Source: Bacillota bacterium
GTDB taxonomy: Bacteria > Bacillota > Clostridia > Lachnospirales > Lachnospiraceae
Direction of reading: 5' to 3'
NCBI GenBank assembly: GCA_023441965.1
Contig: JAEZNB010000113.1
Span: 1 to 32,060 of the forward strand
Length of the DNA stretch: 32,060 nt
This document shows positions 23,873-32,060 of the stretch, one piece after another. The notes beneath the pieces are model-generated. The model was given only the letters and a program-made list of their open reading frames with translations. It did not search any database and had not been told where the DNA came from. How positions within the stretch are numbered: the stretch's first letter is position 1; every line of letters begins with the position of its first letter. The position numbers were made by a program, and so were the translations under genes.

Positions 23873-24670
23873 ATGAAGATGACGAAGTTTTTGGTATCCT
23901 GTGTGGTACTTGTTATGGTACTAATGCTGGTGGCGGGGTGTGCTACACAAAACTCCGCGGTAGACAGCCTAGAACGGGTAATGGAAAACAACAAGCTGAC
24001 TGTGGTAGGCAGCGGCGGATACCGTCCGTTTAACTACATCGACGAGACGGGCAAGGTCATTGGGTTTGACGTTGACACCGGCGCCGCCATTGCTGAGCGG
24101 ATGGGTGTTGCGCTTGATTATGTAACCAGTGACTGGGACGGTCTGGTAGAAGGGCTTAAAAACGCCCGCTACGATGGCATTTTGGGCAGTATGGCAATTA
24201 CCGAGGAGCGATTAAAGGAAGTAAACTTCACAATACCTTACTACTACTCAGGCGCACAGCTGATTGTACGCAGCGATTCGGGTATAACCGACCCGGCGCA
24301 GATGGCGGGTAAGACCATTGCTGTGACAACGGGAACCAACTTTGTTCAGGACGCCGAGGGCTTGGGTGCCGAGGTTAGCCTGTATCAGGACGACAACGCA
24401 ACCATGATGGAGCTGATTAACGGGCGGGTAGACGGCGTAATTACCGACCGTCTGGTGGCACTCGAGGCAATGAATGCCATAAGTGGCGGCGATACGCTGA
24501 TGTTTGCGGGCGAGATTCTGCGCCTAGAAGAGATGGCGATTGCCGTCAACAAAAACGACACCGAGCTGCTTGACAAACTAAACGAGATCCTTACCGAGAT
24601 GCACAACGATGGCACGCTATCCGCCATCAGCCAAACCTGGCACAACGGCGCGGACATTACCGTGAAATAA
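23873..24670 (+). CDS. Amino-acid ABC transporter substrate-binding lipoprotein
   Basis: A 265-residue lipoprotein. A hydrophobic signal ends in the lipobox LVAGC (Cys near residue 23), so it is anchored outside the membrane. The mature part is a family-3 solute-binding protein: GSGGYRPFNYIDETGKVIGF, DVDTGAAIAERMGV, DGILGSMAITEERL, and AGKTIAVTTGTNFVQ with GRVDGVITDRL. Family 3 binds polar or other amino acids; which one is unclear. The permease and ATPase genes follow. The operon carries one binding protein, one permease and one ATPase. Confidence 0.95.
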   Translation: MKMTKFLVSCVVLVMVLMLVAGCATQNSAVDSLERVMENNKLTVVGSGGYRPFNYIDETGKVIGFDVDTGAAIAERMGVALDYVTSDWDGLVEGLKNARYDGILGSMAITEERLKEVNFTIPYYYSGAQLIVRSDSGITDPAQMAGKTIAVTTGTNFVQDAEGLGAEVSLYQDDNATMMELINGRVDGVITDRLVALEAMNAISGGDTLMFAGEILRLEEMAIAVNKNDTELLDKLNEILTEMHNDGTLSAISQTWHNGADITVK

Positions 24671-24690
24671 CATAGTACAATTTACAACAA

Positions 24691-24731
24691 TGGCTCCTGC
24701 CAGGCTGCGACAACGCGGACGGCAGAAGCCA
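24691..24731 (+). terminator. Possible attenuating hairpin between binding protein and permease
   Basis: Arms TGGCTCCTGCC and GGCAGAAGCCA form an 11-position stem with one mismatch. There is no T run, so it may be an mRNA-stability hairpin that favours the binding-protein message. The rest of the 245-bp gap to the permease start shows nothing else. Confidence 0.4.
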
Positions 24732-24915
24732 ACGGTAACTAGAATAACAAACAGGATGAGACGGGGTCTGTTATAGCCATTTCACGTTTACAATGTGCGA
24801 GTAAAACCGAGTAAATGCTCAGATCTGTGGCTTTTACGAAGATTTATTCGAGGGCATTAAAGGCTGATTTGGTATGTATAAGCAGGTCCCTCTTTCTGTG
24901 AAAGGAGATTTGCCC

Positions 24916-25578
24916 ATGGCATGGGATTTTTCAATTATACCGCAGTACTTCGGGCTGTTTATTCCCGCAGCAATGATGACATTGCAGATTACGGTGTTCG
25001 GCATTCTAATCGGGGTTGGGCTGGGGCTTGTGTTTGCCCTGCTTCGCATCTCCAAATACAAGGTGCTTAGCTATCCCGCAAAGCTATATATCTGGCTGAT
25101 ACGCGGTACGCCGCTGCTGTTGCAGCTTTTATTTATCTACTTCGGGCTTGTCAACATCATCTCGCTTGATAAGATACCCTCCGCGTTTGTGGCGCTGGGT
25201 ATCCACAACGGCGCTTATATCGCCGAGATCTTTCGCGGGGCGATTGAGTCAGTAGATCGTGGTCAGCGAGAGGCGGGTACCTCGCTAGGAATGACGCCCG
25301 TTATGGTCATGCGTCGTATCATCCTGCCTCAGGCGTTAAAGCGCGCGGTTCCCCCGTTAAGCAACCAGTTCATCATTGCGCTCAAGGATTCGTCGCTGGC
25401 GAGCGCCGCGTCGGTGCCAGAGCTGTTGCTGCTAGCACGGCAGCTTGGTTCCTCCACCTTTAATTTTATGGAGATGCTGACCATTGCCGCCATCTTCTAT
25501 CTGATTATGACGTCAATTCTGACGCTGCTGGCAAACCTGCTTGAAAAGCGGCTGAAGGTAAGCGATCATCGGGTTTAG
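24916..25578 (+). CDS. Amino-acid ABC transporter permease (HisM/GlnP family)
   Basis: A 220-residue inner-membrane protein with several hydrophobic spans and the EAA loop (EAGTSLGMTPVMVMRRIILP), which contacts the ATPase. RGTPLLLQLLFIYFG is typical of polar amino-acid permeases. The ATG at 24916 is chosen because AAAGGAG lies 8 nt upstream; the earlier ATG at 24874 would add 14 atypical residues. The ATPase gene starts 37 bp later. Confidence 0.93.
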   Translation: MAWDFSIIPQYFGLFIPAAMMTLQITVFGILIGVGLGLVFALLRISKYKVLSYPAKLYIWLIRGTPLLLQLLFIYFGLVNIISLDKIPSAFVALGIHNGAYIAEIFRGAIESVDRGQREAGTSLGMTPVMVMRRIILPQALKRAVPPLSNQFIIALKDSSLASAASVPELLLLARQLGSSTFNFMEMLTIAAIFYLIMTSILTLLANLLEKRLKVSDHRV

Positions 25579-25615
25579 GACGCACTCCACCAAACAGGAA
25601 AGGCGAGGTACGCAT

Positions 25616-26338
25616 ATGATAAAAATAAACAACCTGAATAAATGGTACGGCACCCACAAGGTGCTAAAGGACATCAACCTCACGGTAGAGCCCAGCGAGG
25701 TGGTGGTCATCATCGGCTCGAGCGGCTCGGGCAAGAGCACGCTGCTGCGCTGCATCAACTTTTTAGAGAAGGCGCAAAAGGGCACCATAACCATCGACGG
25801 AGAGACCGTGACCGCCAAAAGCAAGAACCTACACCTACTTCGGCGAGAGGTGGGGATGGTATTTCAGCACTTCAATCTTTTCCCCCACCGCACGGTGATG
25901 GGCAACGTGATAGAGGGGTTAACGCAGGTAAAGCAGATGCCCCGAGACGAGGCGACGGCGCTGGGCGAGCAGATGCTTGAGAAGGTGGGGATGATAGAAA
26001 AGGCAAACGTCTACCCGGCAATGATATCGGGCGGGCAGAAGCAGCGCGTCGCAATTGCGCGAGCGCTTGCCATGTACCCGAAGATTATGCTGTTTGACGA
26101 GCCGACCTCCGCGCTCGACCCCGAGCTGGTGGACGACGTGCTTCAGGTAATGCAAAAACTAGCGGCGGACGGCATGACGATGGTGGTTGTAACCCACGAG
26201 ATGGGCTTTGCCCGCGAGGTGGCGGACCGCATCGTGTATATGGACGACGGAAAGATTATCGAGTCAGGTACACCCGAGCAGATATTTAACAGCCCGCAAA
26301 ACGAGCGCACCAAGGAGTTTTTAGGCAGGATTCTGTAA
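25616..26338 (+). CDS. Amino-acid ABC transporter ATPase (GlnQ/HisP family)
   Basis: A 240-residue nucleotide-binding subunit. Walker A is GSSGSGKST, the Q-loop is MVFQHFNLFPHRTV, the signature is ISGGQKQRV (usually LSGGQ), Walker B is IMLFDEPTSALDPE, and the H-loop is VVTHEMGFA. The MGFAREVADR stretch is typical of amino-acid importers. It powers the binding protein and permease encoded just upstream. Confidence 0.96.
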   Translation: MIKINNLNKWYGTHKVLKDINLTVEPSEVVVIIGSSGSGKSTLLRCINFLEKAQKGTITIDGETVTAKSKNLHLLRREVGMVFQHFNLFPHRTVMGNVIEGLTQVKQMPRDEATALGEQMLEKVGMIEKANVYPAMISGGQKQRVAIARALAMYPKIMLFDEPTSALDPELVDDVLQVMQKLAADGMTMVVVTHEMGFAREVADRIVYMDDGKIIESGTPEQIFNSPQNERTKEFLGRIL

Positions 26339-26350
26339 GAGGACCTTCTC

Positions 26351-26399
26351 CCGCAGGGATTTCCCCCCGCAGGGATTTCCCCCCCGCAGGGATTGCCCC
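26351..26399. repeat. Three 16-17-bp direct repeats
   Basis: CCGCAGGGATTTCCCC occurs at 26351-26366, 26367-26383 and 26384-26399 (the last with a G change). It follows the ATPase stop closely. No T run is present for a terminator. Confidence 0.85.
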
Positions 26400-26460
26400 A
26401 CTGACCAACCCCTCCCCGGAGCCCCATCTTGTTTAATAAAAATAAAAAAGAACTTGGGTA

Positions 26461-26502
26461 TTGATTTTAATAATATTAAGTATTATACTGAATATTATTA
26501 AA
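26461..26502 (+). promoter_or_regulatory. Promoter with overlapping operator for the DUF2089 operon
   Basis: A -35-like TTGATT (26461-26466) and TATACT (26484-26489) with a 17-nt spacer. A perfect 12-bp inverted repeat, TTTAATAATATT (26466-26477) and AATATTATTAAA (26491-26502), flanks the -10 box. A repressor bound here would block the promoter; the DUF2089 protein just downstream is the obvious candidate. Confidence 0.7.
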
Positions 26503-26524
26503 GTACAGGGAGGGGGTGGACGCG

Positions 26525-26827
26525 ATGCCAATACAGGTTGTACCCGAGTGGATGAGCGGGTTGGACGACGAGGATGTCGCCTTTATCAAGAATTTTCTGC
26601 TCTGCTCCGGCTCGCTAAAGGACATCGCGCTGCAATACGGCGTCACCTACCCCACCGTGCGGCTGCGGCTAGACCGGCTGATACAAAAGATACGCATCAG
26701 CGAGGATACCGCGCAGGAGCCGTATGTTGCGCTGATTAAGCGCCTTGCGGTAAACCAAAAGCTGGACTTTGACACCGCAAAGCTTTTGATAGGCGAGTAC
26801 AAAAAACAAAAAGGGGAGAACGCATAG
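26525..26827 (+). CDS. DUF2089-family protein, likely DNA-binding regulator
   Basis: A 100-residue protein. The GSLKDIALQYGVTYPTVRLR segment has helix-turn-helix character, and the IQKIR region followed by an acidic and basic C-terminal helix fits the DUF2089 domain seen in small Firmicutes regulators. The ATG at 26525 is favoured over the GTG at 26516 because the GGAGG run is too close to the GTG. One base separates its stop from the next gene, suggesting coupling. Autoregulation through the inverted repeat upstream is likely but unproved. Confidence 0.8.
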   Translation: MPIQVVPEWMSGLDDEDVAFIKNFLLCSGSLKDIALQYGVTYPTVRLRLDRLIQKIRISEDTAQEPYVALIKRLAVNQKLDFDTAKLLIGEYKKQKGENA

Positions 26828-26828
26828 T

Positions 26829-27176
26829 ATGGGTGCAGCGATACTGCTGATTCTTGGGATTCCAATCGCGCTGGTGATGTTGGTGGGTCTTATCATTTTG
26901 CAGGTGTTTTTGGCAAAGAAAACGAGCGTACTACCCGGGCTGATTCTGCCCGTGGTGCTTTTAGTAGGGGCGGTGGCTGTCTCGGTCATAATGGTCTTGT
27001 TTACGGGTGCCGCACGGTCGATTGTGGTGGTGTTCCTTCTGGGCGGTATTCCCTCGCTGCTGCTTGCGGGTGTGCTCGTGGTGGCGCGGCTTGTTCATAA
27101 GAATAATGCCGCGCACAAGCCTGCTACCGCTGAAAACAAGGAGCTTGACCGCATGAATATTCAGGATTTGGGCTGA
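26829..27176 (+). CDS. Small membrane protein of unknown function
   Basis: A 115-residue protein with three predicted membrane segments (about 3-27, 35-58 and 65-88) and a short polar C-terminus. It starts 1 nt after the DUF2089 stop, with GGGGAG 10 nt before its ATG. Pairs of a DUF2089 regulator and a small membrane protein occur in other Firmicutes, where a role in envelope response is guessed. Its last 16 bp overlap the convergent AraC-type gene. Confidence 0.8.
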   Translation: MGAAILLILGIPIALVMLVGLIILQVFLAKKTSVLPGLILPVVLLVGAVAVSVIMVLFTGAARSIVVVFLLGGIPSLLLAGVLVVARLVHKNNAAHKPATAENKELDRMNIQDLG

Positions 27177-28048
27177 ATGGAGCGCTCTTTGACAGGAATC
27201 CATATCTCGCTTTTGTAATCCGGCTTTGAGGTATCGGGATTTTCGTTCCACAGTATTTCGGGTCCGTTTACCAGCTCGTAACCGCTGCAGGGAAGCCACT
27301 GTGCATAGATATCCGCCCACGTTTGCTGAAGTGCTTTGGGGAACTCCCCTACCGCGGTGAACACTGCCCAGTTTGTCGCCGCTACCCGTAGCGTCTCCCA
27401 GTTTGGGGGGGCTTGCTGCGAGGTGGCTACGCCGACGTACTGGTCTAGCTCGCTGCCCTCCTGCGTTCGGTCTGAGAAGTTTGCCGACACGCACACAATC
27501 CCTCGCGGCTCGGTATCACAGAGTGCTTTTAGTTCCTGTATTTTCTCGGGCGTAAGCTGCTGAAAAAGCCCCGCCATCTGAGGGTTTACGCCCTCGAAAA
27601 CCATGGTGATTCTCTTTTTTAACCCAACGATGGTAAACGCTTCTTTTTTTACAATTCGGTACTGCATCTCATTTCCTCCTTTTATGGTTAGACGGAAGCT
27701 CATTGGCAAAAACGATTGGATGACGGCGCCGGGCTTTCTTGCCGCAGAAGGGGAGATCCCGTGCATTGCCGTAAACGCCTTGGCAAACGCGTCGGGGGAC
27801 TCGTAACCCAACTGCAGGGCAAGGTCTATTACCTTGATGCCCCCTTGCTTCAGCAGTACGGCAGCAACGGTAAGCCGCCTGCGGCGGATATACTCGCCAA
27901 GTGGCATGCCCGCTAAGAAGGAGAACATGCGGCGAAAATGGTACTCCGAGCAGCAGGCAATCATTGCTGCCTGTGCGGTATCAAGCTCGCCTAACAGGTT
28001 ATCTTCAATATAACGCATCGCCCGGTTCATCTGGTCTTGTGTATTCAT
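27161..28048 (-). CDS. AraC-family regulator with GyrI-like effector domain
   Basis: A 295-residue protein. Residues 1-105 are the AraC double helix-turn-helix, with ACCSEYHFRRMFSFLAGMPL and IDLALQLGYESPDAFAKAFT. Residues 130-290 are a GyrI/AraC effector-binding domain, with MQYRIVKKEAFTIVGLKKR, VCVSANF and EIWIPVKE. SoxS/Rob-type proteins with this layout respond to small hydrophobic or cationic compounds and switch on efflux or stress genes. The ATG has GGAGGTG upstream. It is convergent with the small membrane-protein gene and divergent from the MscS gene, which may be a target. Confidence 0.92.
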   Translation of the reverse strand: MNTQDQMNRAMRYIEDNLLGELDTAQAAMIACCSEYHFRRMFSFLAGMPLGEYIRRRRLTVAAVLLKQGGIKVIDLALQLGYESPDAFAKAFTAMHGISPSAARKPGAVIQSFLPMSFRLTIKGGNEMQYRIVKKEAFTIVGLKKRITMVFEGVNPQMAGLFQQLTPEKIQELKALCDTEPRGIVCVSANFSDRTQEGSELDQYVGVATSQQAPPNWETLRVAATNWAVFTAVGEFPKALQQTWADIYAQWLPCSGYELVNGPEILWNENPDTSKPDYKSEIWIPVKERSIQPKS

Positions 28049-28344
28049 TGTTGGTCACCTCCGCTGTACTTAGCTTACTGGATTACTGTCTGATTTACCC
28101 GTCAATGCGGTTGCGGGTTTTCACTGATTTTATTATTTGACAGTTTAATTGTACGCCGTGATGGACTAAAAGCAAGGCTTTTTTCTGCCGTCGGGCGGCT
28201 TTGGTGCGGGTTGAACCGTATGGCTAATTTCAAGCAATATCGCGCAACGGCTCGCATTTACTTCTTTACGAAGGCAGACAGGATAGGTGAATTAGGGATA
28301 CACAAAGTGACAACACTTTTCGTAACGAGTGTGAAAGGAACTGC
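28049..28344. other. Divergent spacer between the AraC-type and MscS genes
   Basis: About 300 bp with no gene. A TTGACG box (minus strand, about 28100) could be the AraC -35. On the plus side only the ribosome site AAAGGA (6 nt before the MscS start) is clear; no consensus promoter is convincing. Confidence 0.35.
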
Positions 28345-29421
28345 ATGGTGGAACAGCTAAAGGCATGGATGATGGCAGTGATGGACAGCTGGATAGGGGA
28401 CTGGGTAATCCCGATAGGGGTGGCGGTTTTATTCTTTGCGCTCATTCGCCCGCTGCGGGCACTGGTGTTTGCCATTATCCGGCGGCTGATGAAAAACCGA
28501 GCGGAGGATTTTGTGCGCCTGCAAAGCACGTTCTCACGCCCGAGTACCCTACTTGTGCTGTGCGTCGGGGTTTATGTTGCGCTTTTTCTCTCACCTGCGG
28601 TGCACGAAACCCCCGCGGTGTGGGCGGTGGTGGTAAAGACGTTTCGTAGCCTGCTAATTGTGTTTGCGGCGTGGTTTGCGTGCATTCTCGAAGGGGTGGA
28701 CGGTCCGCTTCTCGGACCGATTGCCCGCAGGCTGGAGGTTGACAAGGTACTAATGCCCTTTGTGGCAAAGCTATTGCGGTTTATCACCATCGCGGTCGCG
28801 GTGCTGATTATCGTACAGGAGTGGGGCTACAGCATCAGCGGGCTGCTTACGGGGCTCGGGCTGGGCGGACTTGCCGCCGCGCTCGCCGCGCAGGATATGC
28901 TCTCGAACCTATTTGCGGGCGGGGTAATTCTGCTTGACAAGCCGTTTGCCATCGGCGATTGGATCTCGTCCGGCGACATTGAGGGTACGGTGGAGGATTT
29001 AAACTTTCGCAGCGTAAAGATCCGCACCTTTACCCAAGCGGTGGTTACGGTGCCCAACGCCACCCTTGCAAATGCGCCCGTCACAAACTTCAGCCGCATG
29101 GGCAAGCGTCGCGTGCTGTTTAACCTGACCCTTTCGTTTGGCACCACGCCTGAGCAGATGAAGCGGTGCAGCACGCGCATTACCGCCCTGCTTCGCAAGC
29201 GGGAGGACGTCGATGACGAGACCATCGCCGCGGTGTTTGACAGCATCGGTGATAGCCGCCTAAACCTGATGGTGGTGTACTACACCAAAGCGACCGACTG
29301 GCTTAGCTTTATTGACGTGCGCGGTCAGGTGTACTACGAGATTTTAGACGTGCTCAAGGACGAGGGGGTACCCCTTGCCCTGCCAGCCCAGACGGTTTTT
29401 GTGCGGGGCGAGCAGGGTTAG
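28345..29421 (+). CDS. MscS-family mechanosensitive ion channel
   Basis: A 358-residue membrane protein with three or four spans before the pore. The pore helix TM3 is LTGLGLGGLAAALAAQDMLS, a Gly/Ala-rich pattern typical of MscS. It is followed by the beta domain (FAIGDWISSGDIEGTVEDL) and a cytoplasmic domain ending EGVPLALPAQTVFVRG. Such channels open on membrane tension and release solutes in osmotic downshock. The ATG has AAAGGA 6 nt upstream. It lies about 5 kb from the potassium-channel gene, which may share an osmotic role. Confidence 0.95.
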   Translation: MVEQLKAWMMAVMDSWIGDWVIPIGVAVLFFALIRPLRALVFAIIRRLMKNRAEDFVRLQSTFSRPSTLLVLCVGVYVALFLSPAVHETPAVWAVVVKTFRSLLIVFAAWFACILEGVDGPLLGPIARRLEVDKVLMPFVAKLLRFITIAVAVLIIVQEWGYSISGLLTGLGLGGLAAALAAQDMLSNLFAGGVILLDKPFAIGDWISSGDIEGTVEDLNFRSVKIRTFTQAVVTVPNATLANAPVTNFSRMGKRRVLFNLTLSFGTTPEQMKRCSTRITALLRKREDVDDETIAAVFDSIGDSRLNLMVVYYTKATDWLSFIDVRGQVYYEILDVLKDEGVPLALPAQTVFVRGEQG

Positions 29422-29445
29422 GTATTTGATGGATATAAGAATAAA

Positions 29446-29481
29446 ACGAGCCGACCACAAAGTTCACAGTGGTCGGCTCGT
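29446..29481 (+). terminator. Terminator-like hairpin after the MscS gene
   Basis: A perfect 13-bp stem (ACGAGCCGACCAC with GTGGTCGGCTCGT) and a 10-nt loop, 25 bp past the stop; the tail is only moderately T-rich. Confidence 0.75.
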
Positions 29482-29615
29482 CGTCATTGTTATTCTATCT
29501 CTCCTGCGTATTCTTACCCCAATTTTATCGTGCGAAAATTTACGCAAGGGTGGGTCAAATATGGGGTGGGAAGTGATATAATAACGTGATGTGATTAAAC
29601 GCTGTGAGGGTTTGT

Positions 29616-30755
29616 ATGAAGAACAAGAATACGCTGCTCGTCCTCCTCAAAACAATGCTTTGGGTATATATCATCCTGTGTATCGTTATTGCAAGCTTAA
29701 ACTATGGTGTTGCAAGCAAAGCCTCTGAGAAAGCAAAAGAGTTCATTTCGTGGTCATGGCACTTCTACGAGAACTGGGTAAAGACCATCTTTATTGTGGT
29801 TTGCAGCTTTTTGACGATGAAGATACTGTCGCCAGCCAATACAACGATGCGCAGAAAGAACCTCATCGGGTTTAGCGTATCTGCACTGGCTATCCATATC
29901 ATAGCCCCATACTTCTTACATAACTCGGAGGTCTATTTCTTTACCATGCCGCTGCCGTGGACAACGGCGCCGATACAGCTGCTTGACCCCAGCTCTTCCT
30001 TTTATGGGTCGCGTGCGCCAATCTGGGGGCTTTTTGGTGTGAGTGCGGTGCTTGTTTTTTACTGGTGCTACACCGCCCTAGTGCTGCTGGGAACCCTGTT
30101 GCTCGGCAGAAGATGGCAGTGCGCAACCCTGTGCCTGTTTAACGGCTTCGCCTCGGAGGTGTTTGCCCCGGCGTTTCCGCTTATCGGCGCAAAAAAAACC
30201 CTCGGCACTAAGATGATGCGCACGTTTTTGGTATTGAGATGGCTGTTTTTGGCTATTGCACTCTCGTTTACCGTATTTTTCGTCCTTCATATAGCAGGCG
30301 TTCAAACAATGCTGGATTCAGGGATTATTGGCAAGATAGAGACCTATAAGTATCTAGCGACAGAGCTGATGGCCGCCATGTTTTTCTGGGTCGCGTTCAT
30401 TGGCAGGGGGTATTGCTATTACTGTCCCTTAGGCACGGTACTGGGGCTCTTGAGCAAGGTTGCTGGTCAACGGATCATCACAAACCATACCAAATGTGTA
30501 CAGTGCGCCCGATGCAATGTTGCCTGCCCGATGTCTATCAATATCATGGGCAAGGCAAAGGACGGGGTATCGGTCACAAGCCTTCGGTGCGTAGGCTGCG
30601 GGCATTGTGTCGATGCCTGCCCGACCGCAAACCTATCCTATTCAACAAGGTTTTTGTCGCTTGTTAATAAACCCAAGGCGATTGTCGAGCAGATGGAGAC
30701 AACACTGCCCCCTGCCGTTGCCGATGAGACAACGCGCAACCAAATAAAAGGCTGA
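29616..30755 (+). CDS. NapH-like 4Fe-4S membrane protein
   Basis: A 379-residue protein with five or more hydrophobic spans. A cysteine motif YCYYCPLGTVLGLL matches the NapH/NosR CxxCP signature. Two ferredoxin-type 4Fe-4S sites follow: CVQCARCNVACP and CVGCGHCVDACP. Relatives move electrons from quinols to periplasmic or other reductases. The partner oxidoreductase is not in the window, so its role is uncertain. The ATG at 29616 is used because GAGGG lies 5 nt upstream; the GTG at 29604 overlaps that site. A TATAAT at about 29576 may be its -10 box. Confidence 0.85.
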   Translation: MKNKNTLLVLLKTMLWVYIILCIVIASLNYGVASKASEKAKEFISWSWHFYENWVKTIFIVVCSFLTMKILSPANTTMRRKNLIGFSVSALAIHIIAPYFLHNSEVYFFTMPLPWTTAPIQLLDPSSSFYGSRAPIWGLFGVSAVLVFYWCYTALVLLGTLLLGRRWQCATLCLFNGFASEVFAPAFPLIGAKKTLGTKMMRTFLVLRWLFLAIALSFTVFFVLHIAGVQTMLDSGIIGKIETYKYLATELMAAMFFWVAFIGRGYCYYCPLGTVLGLLSKVAGQRIITNHTKCVQCARCNVACPMSINIMGKAKDGVSVTSLRCVGCGHCVDACPTANLSYSTRFLSLVNKPKAIVEQMETTLPPAVADETTRNQIKG

Positions 30756-30780
30756 TGAGTTTTCGTACACGAGCAAATCC

Positions 30781-30813
30781 GAGCACGCAGGTTACACTGT
30801 GTGCTCTTTTTTT
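30781..30813 (+). terminator. Intrinsic terminator after the NapH-like gene
   Basis: A 10-bp stem (GAGCACGCAG with CTGTGTGCTC, one wobble) and a 6-nt loop followed by seven T, 25 bp past the stop. Confidence 0.88.
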
Positions 30814-31141
30814 ATCGCAACACGCGTCCCACAAGCCACGGCATACCCGGGCGCCTGCGCAAGAAGCACAATGGGGTTATGCGGTTTTGCTCTTCCCCTT
30901 TCGCGTCTGGTTTTAACTCGGCGGATGCTCCTGTATTATTTTGCGTTTTTACACGGGCACACGACAGCGGGCTACGGGAGCTGAACCACAACAAGATGTT
31001 CCCACTGCCGTTTAGTTTGAAGCGCACAAGCCACAAGCGGTAGTACACAGCCCTAAGGTGAGGTGGGGGTTTTTCATATATTAAGCATAGAAAACAGGCT
31101 CACAACCGCAATAATTTATTGCAAAAGGTCAAAAAAGTCCA
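30814..31141. other. Spacer before the sugar-transporter gene
   Basis: No gene is supported in this stretch. A GCAATAATTTATTGC palindrome (about 31109-31123) is the only clear structure. Frames across it look like chance. Confidence 0.4.
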
Positions 31142-31170
31142 TTGACTGTTTTTTACATCGGTTGTAAACT
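31142..31170 (+). promoter_or_regulatory. Promoter of the sugar ABC gene
   Basis: TTGACT (31142-31147), 17-nt spacer, TAAACT (31165-31170). It gives a leader of about 190 nt. A perfect 12-bp palindrome GTGCACGTGCAC (31258-31269) lies in that leader and could be an operator. Confidence 0.55.
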
Positions 31171-31369
31171 GGTTGTTGTAAGCCACCCATCGACATCGCT
31201 TTCATTCGCTTATTTGCAGGCGTACTTATCGACACGCTTTATAGACTAGCAAATAGTGTGCACGTGCACGGATGAAAATCATGTCGATTTTTTGGTGCCT
31301 TTTGGTCGGTTGTTCTCTGTCCTTAACGGGGCAGATGCAATAAATAATACAGGATTCGGAGTGAAAATA

Positions 31370-32060
31370 ATGAAGAGAGTTATTGCAATTTTACTTGTGG
31401 CAGTACTTATGTTTACATTGGGTGCCTGTGCACAGACACCCGCTGGTGCCCCTTCCGCAAACATCGCAAAGGGTGACGGCAGCAAGATCGGCGTTTCAAT
31501 GCCCACGCAAAGCCTCCAGCGTTGGAATCAGGACGGCGCCAACATGAAAAAAGAGTTGGAGAACGCGGGCTACGTCGTTGACCTCCAGTACGCGGGCGAC
31601 AACGATGTTCCTACCCAGATCGCTCAGATCGAGAACATGATCACCGGCGGATGCAAGGTGCTTGTTATCGTAGCAGTCGACGGTTTCTCTCTGACCGAGG
31701 TTCTTAAGTCCGCCAAAGAGAAGAACATCCCCGTTATTGCGTATGACCGCCTTATCATGAACACTGACGCGGTTTCCTACTATGCTTCCTTTGACAACAC
31801 CAAGGTAGGCACCATCCAGGGCGAGTTCCTCCGCGATGCGCTGGATCTTGACAAGGCTGCTGGCCCCTTCAACATCGAGCTGTTCACCGGCGACCCCGCT
31901 GACAACAACGTAAACTACTTCTTCGGCGGCGCAATGAGCGTTCTGCAGCCGTACATCGACAGCGGCAAGCTCGTTGTAAAGTCTGGTCAAACCACGCTTG
32001 CACAGTGCGCTACCCCCAGCTGGTCGACAGAAGAAGCTCAGAAGCGTATGGAAAACCTGA
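31370..32060 (+). CDS. Sugar ABC transporter substrate-binding lipoprotein (ChvE/XylF-like), 3' end outside window
   Basis: The first 230 codons are in the window, with no stop reached. The signal ends in TLGAC, a lipobox (Cys near residue 20). The mature part is a periplasmic-binding-protein-1 fold: KIGVSMPTQSLQRWNQDGAN, YAGDNDVPTQIAQIENMI, GCKVLVIVAVDG, IPVIAYDRLIMNTDAVSYY, and FNIELFTGDPADNNVNYFF. These match multiple-monosaccharide binding proteins such as ChvE or XylF. Permease and ATPase genes would be expected downstream. The GH39 enzyme elsewhere in the window could supply such sugars, but a link is inference. Confidence 0.93.
   Translation, partial: MKRVIAILLVAVLMFTLGACAQTPAGAPSANIAKGDGSKIGVSMPTQSLQRWNQDGANMKKELENAGYVVDLQYAGDNDVPTQIAQIENMITGGCKVLVIVAVDGFSLTEVLKSAKEKNIPVIAYDRLIMNTDAVSYYASFDNTKVGTIQGEFLRDALDLDKAAGPFNIELFTGDPADNNVNYFFGGAMSVLQPYIDSGKLVVKSGQTTLAQCATPSWSTEEAQKRMENL

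Overview
The window looks like chromosomal DNA from a Gram-positive Clostridia-type bacterium (Firmicutes/Bacillota, perhaps an uncultured Oscillospirales-like lineage). The reasons are a tryptophan T-box leader, a YabE-like G5/3D cell-wall protein, strong Shine-Dalgarno sites, GTG/TTG starts, a DUF2089 regulator, and a trp operon in the order E-G-D-C-F-B-A followed by aroF. Species cannot be named from the sequence alone.

Region 1 (about 1-5340, minus strand, visibly A+T-rich) is an accessory block. It holds a GNAT acetyltransferase; an ECF sigma / membrane anti-sigma / NUDIX operon; a DUF3825 gene; and a two-gene overlapping cassette of a HAM1/ITPase-like protein and a SIR2-like NADase. That pair matches the sensor-effector half (KomB-KomC) of the Kongming anti-phage system, in which dITP triggers NAD+ depletion. 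No adenosine deaminase (KomA) is in the window, and the HAM1 protein has Gln in place of the catalytic Asp, so it looks like a nucleotide sensor rather than an enzyme. The cassette is bracketed by two direct copies of a ~115-bp terminator-plus-promoter unit; a third copy of the terminator half lies near 664-701.

Region 2 (5354-10459, minus strand, more G+C-rich) holds a GH39 beta-xylosidase-like enzyme, a SAM methyltransferase, a second GNAT, tRNA-Pro(UGG), a G5/3D protein with its own promoter, and a ~550-bp spacer.

Region 3 (10460-21150, minus strand) is a complete tryptophan operon, trpE-trpG-trpD-trpC-trpF-trpB-trpA-aroF. A consensus promoter drives it and a T-box with a UGG (Trp) specifier controls it, so uncharged tRNA-Trp should switch on the branch from DAHP synthase to tryptophan. 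Three spacers of 0.8-0.9 kb inside the operon are packed with short palindromic repeat families and tandem arrays, which also supply the stop codons of trpE and trpC.

Region 4 (21273-32060, mostly plus strand) holds a NUDIX hydrolase, a TrkH/KtrB potassium channel subunit whose predicted leader folds into two adjacent four-way-junction elements, an amino-acid ABC transporter (binding protein, permease, ATPase), an apparently self-regulated DUF2089/membrane-protein pair, a convergent AraC-GyrI regulator, an MscS channel, a NapH-like 4Fe-4S membrane protein, and the 5' part of a sugar ABC binding lipoprotein that runs off the window.
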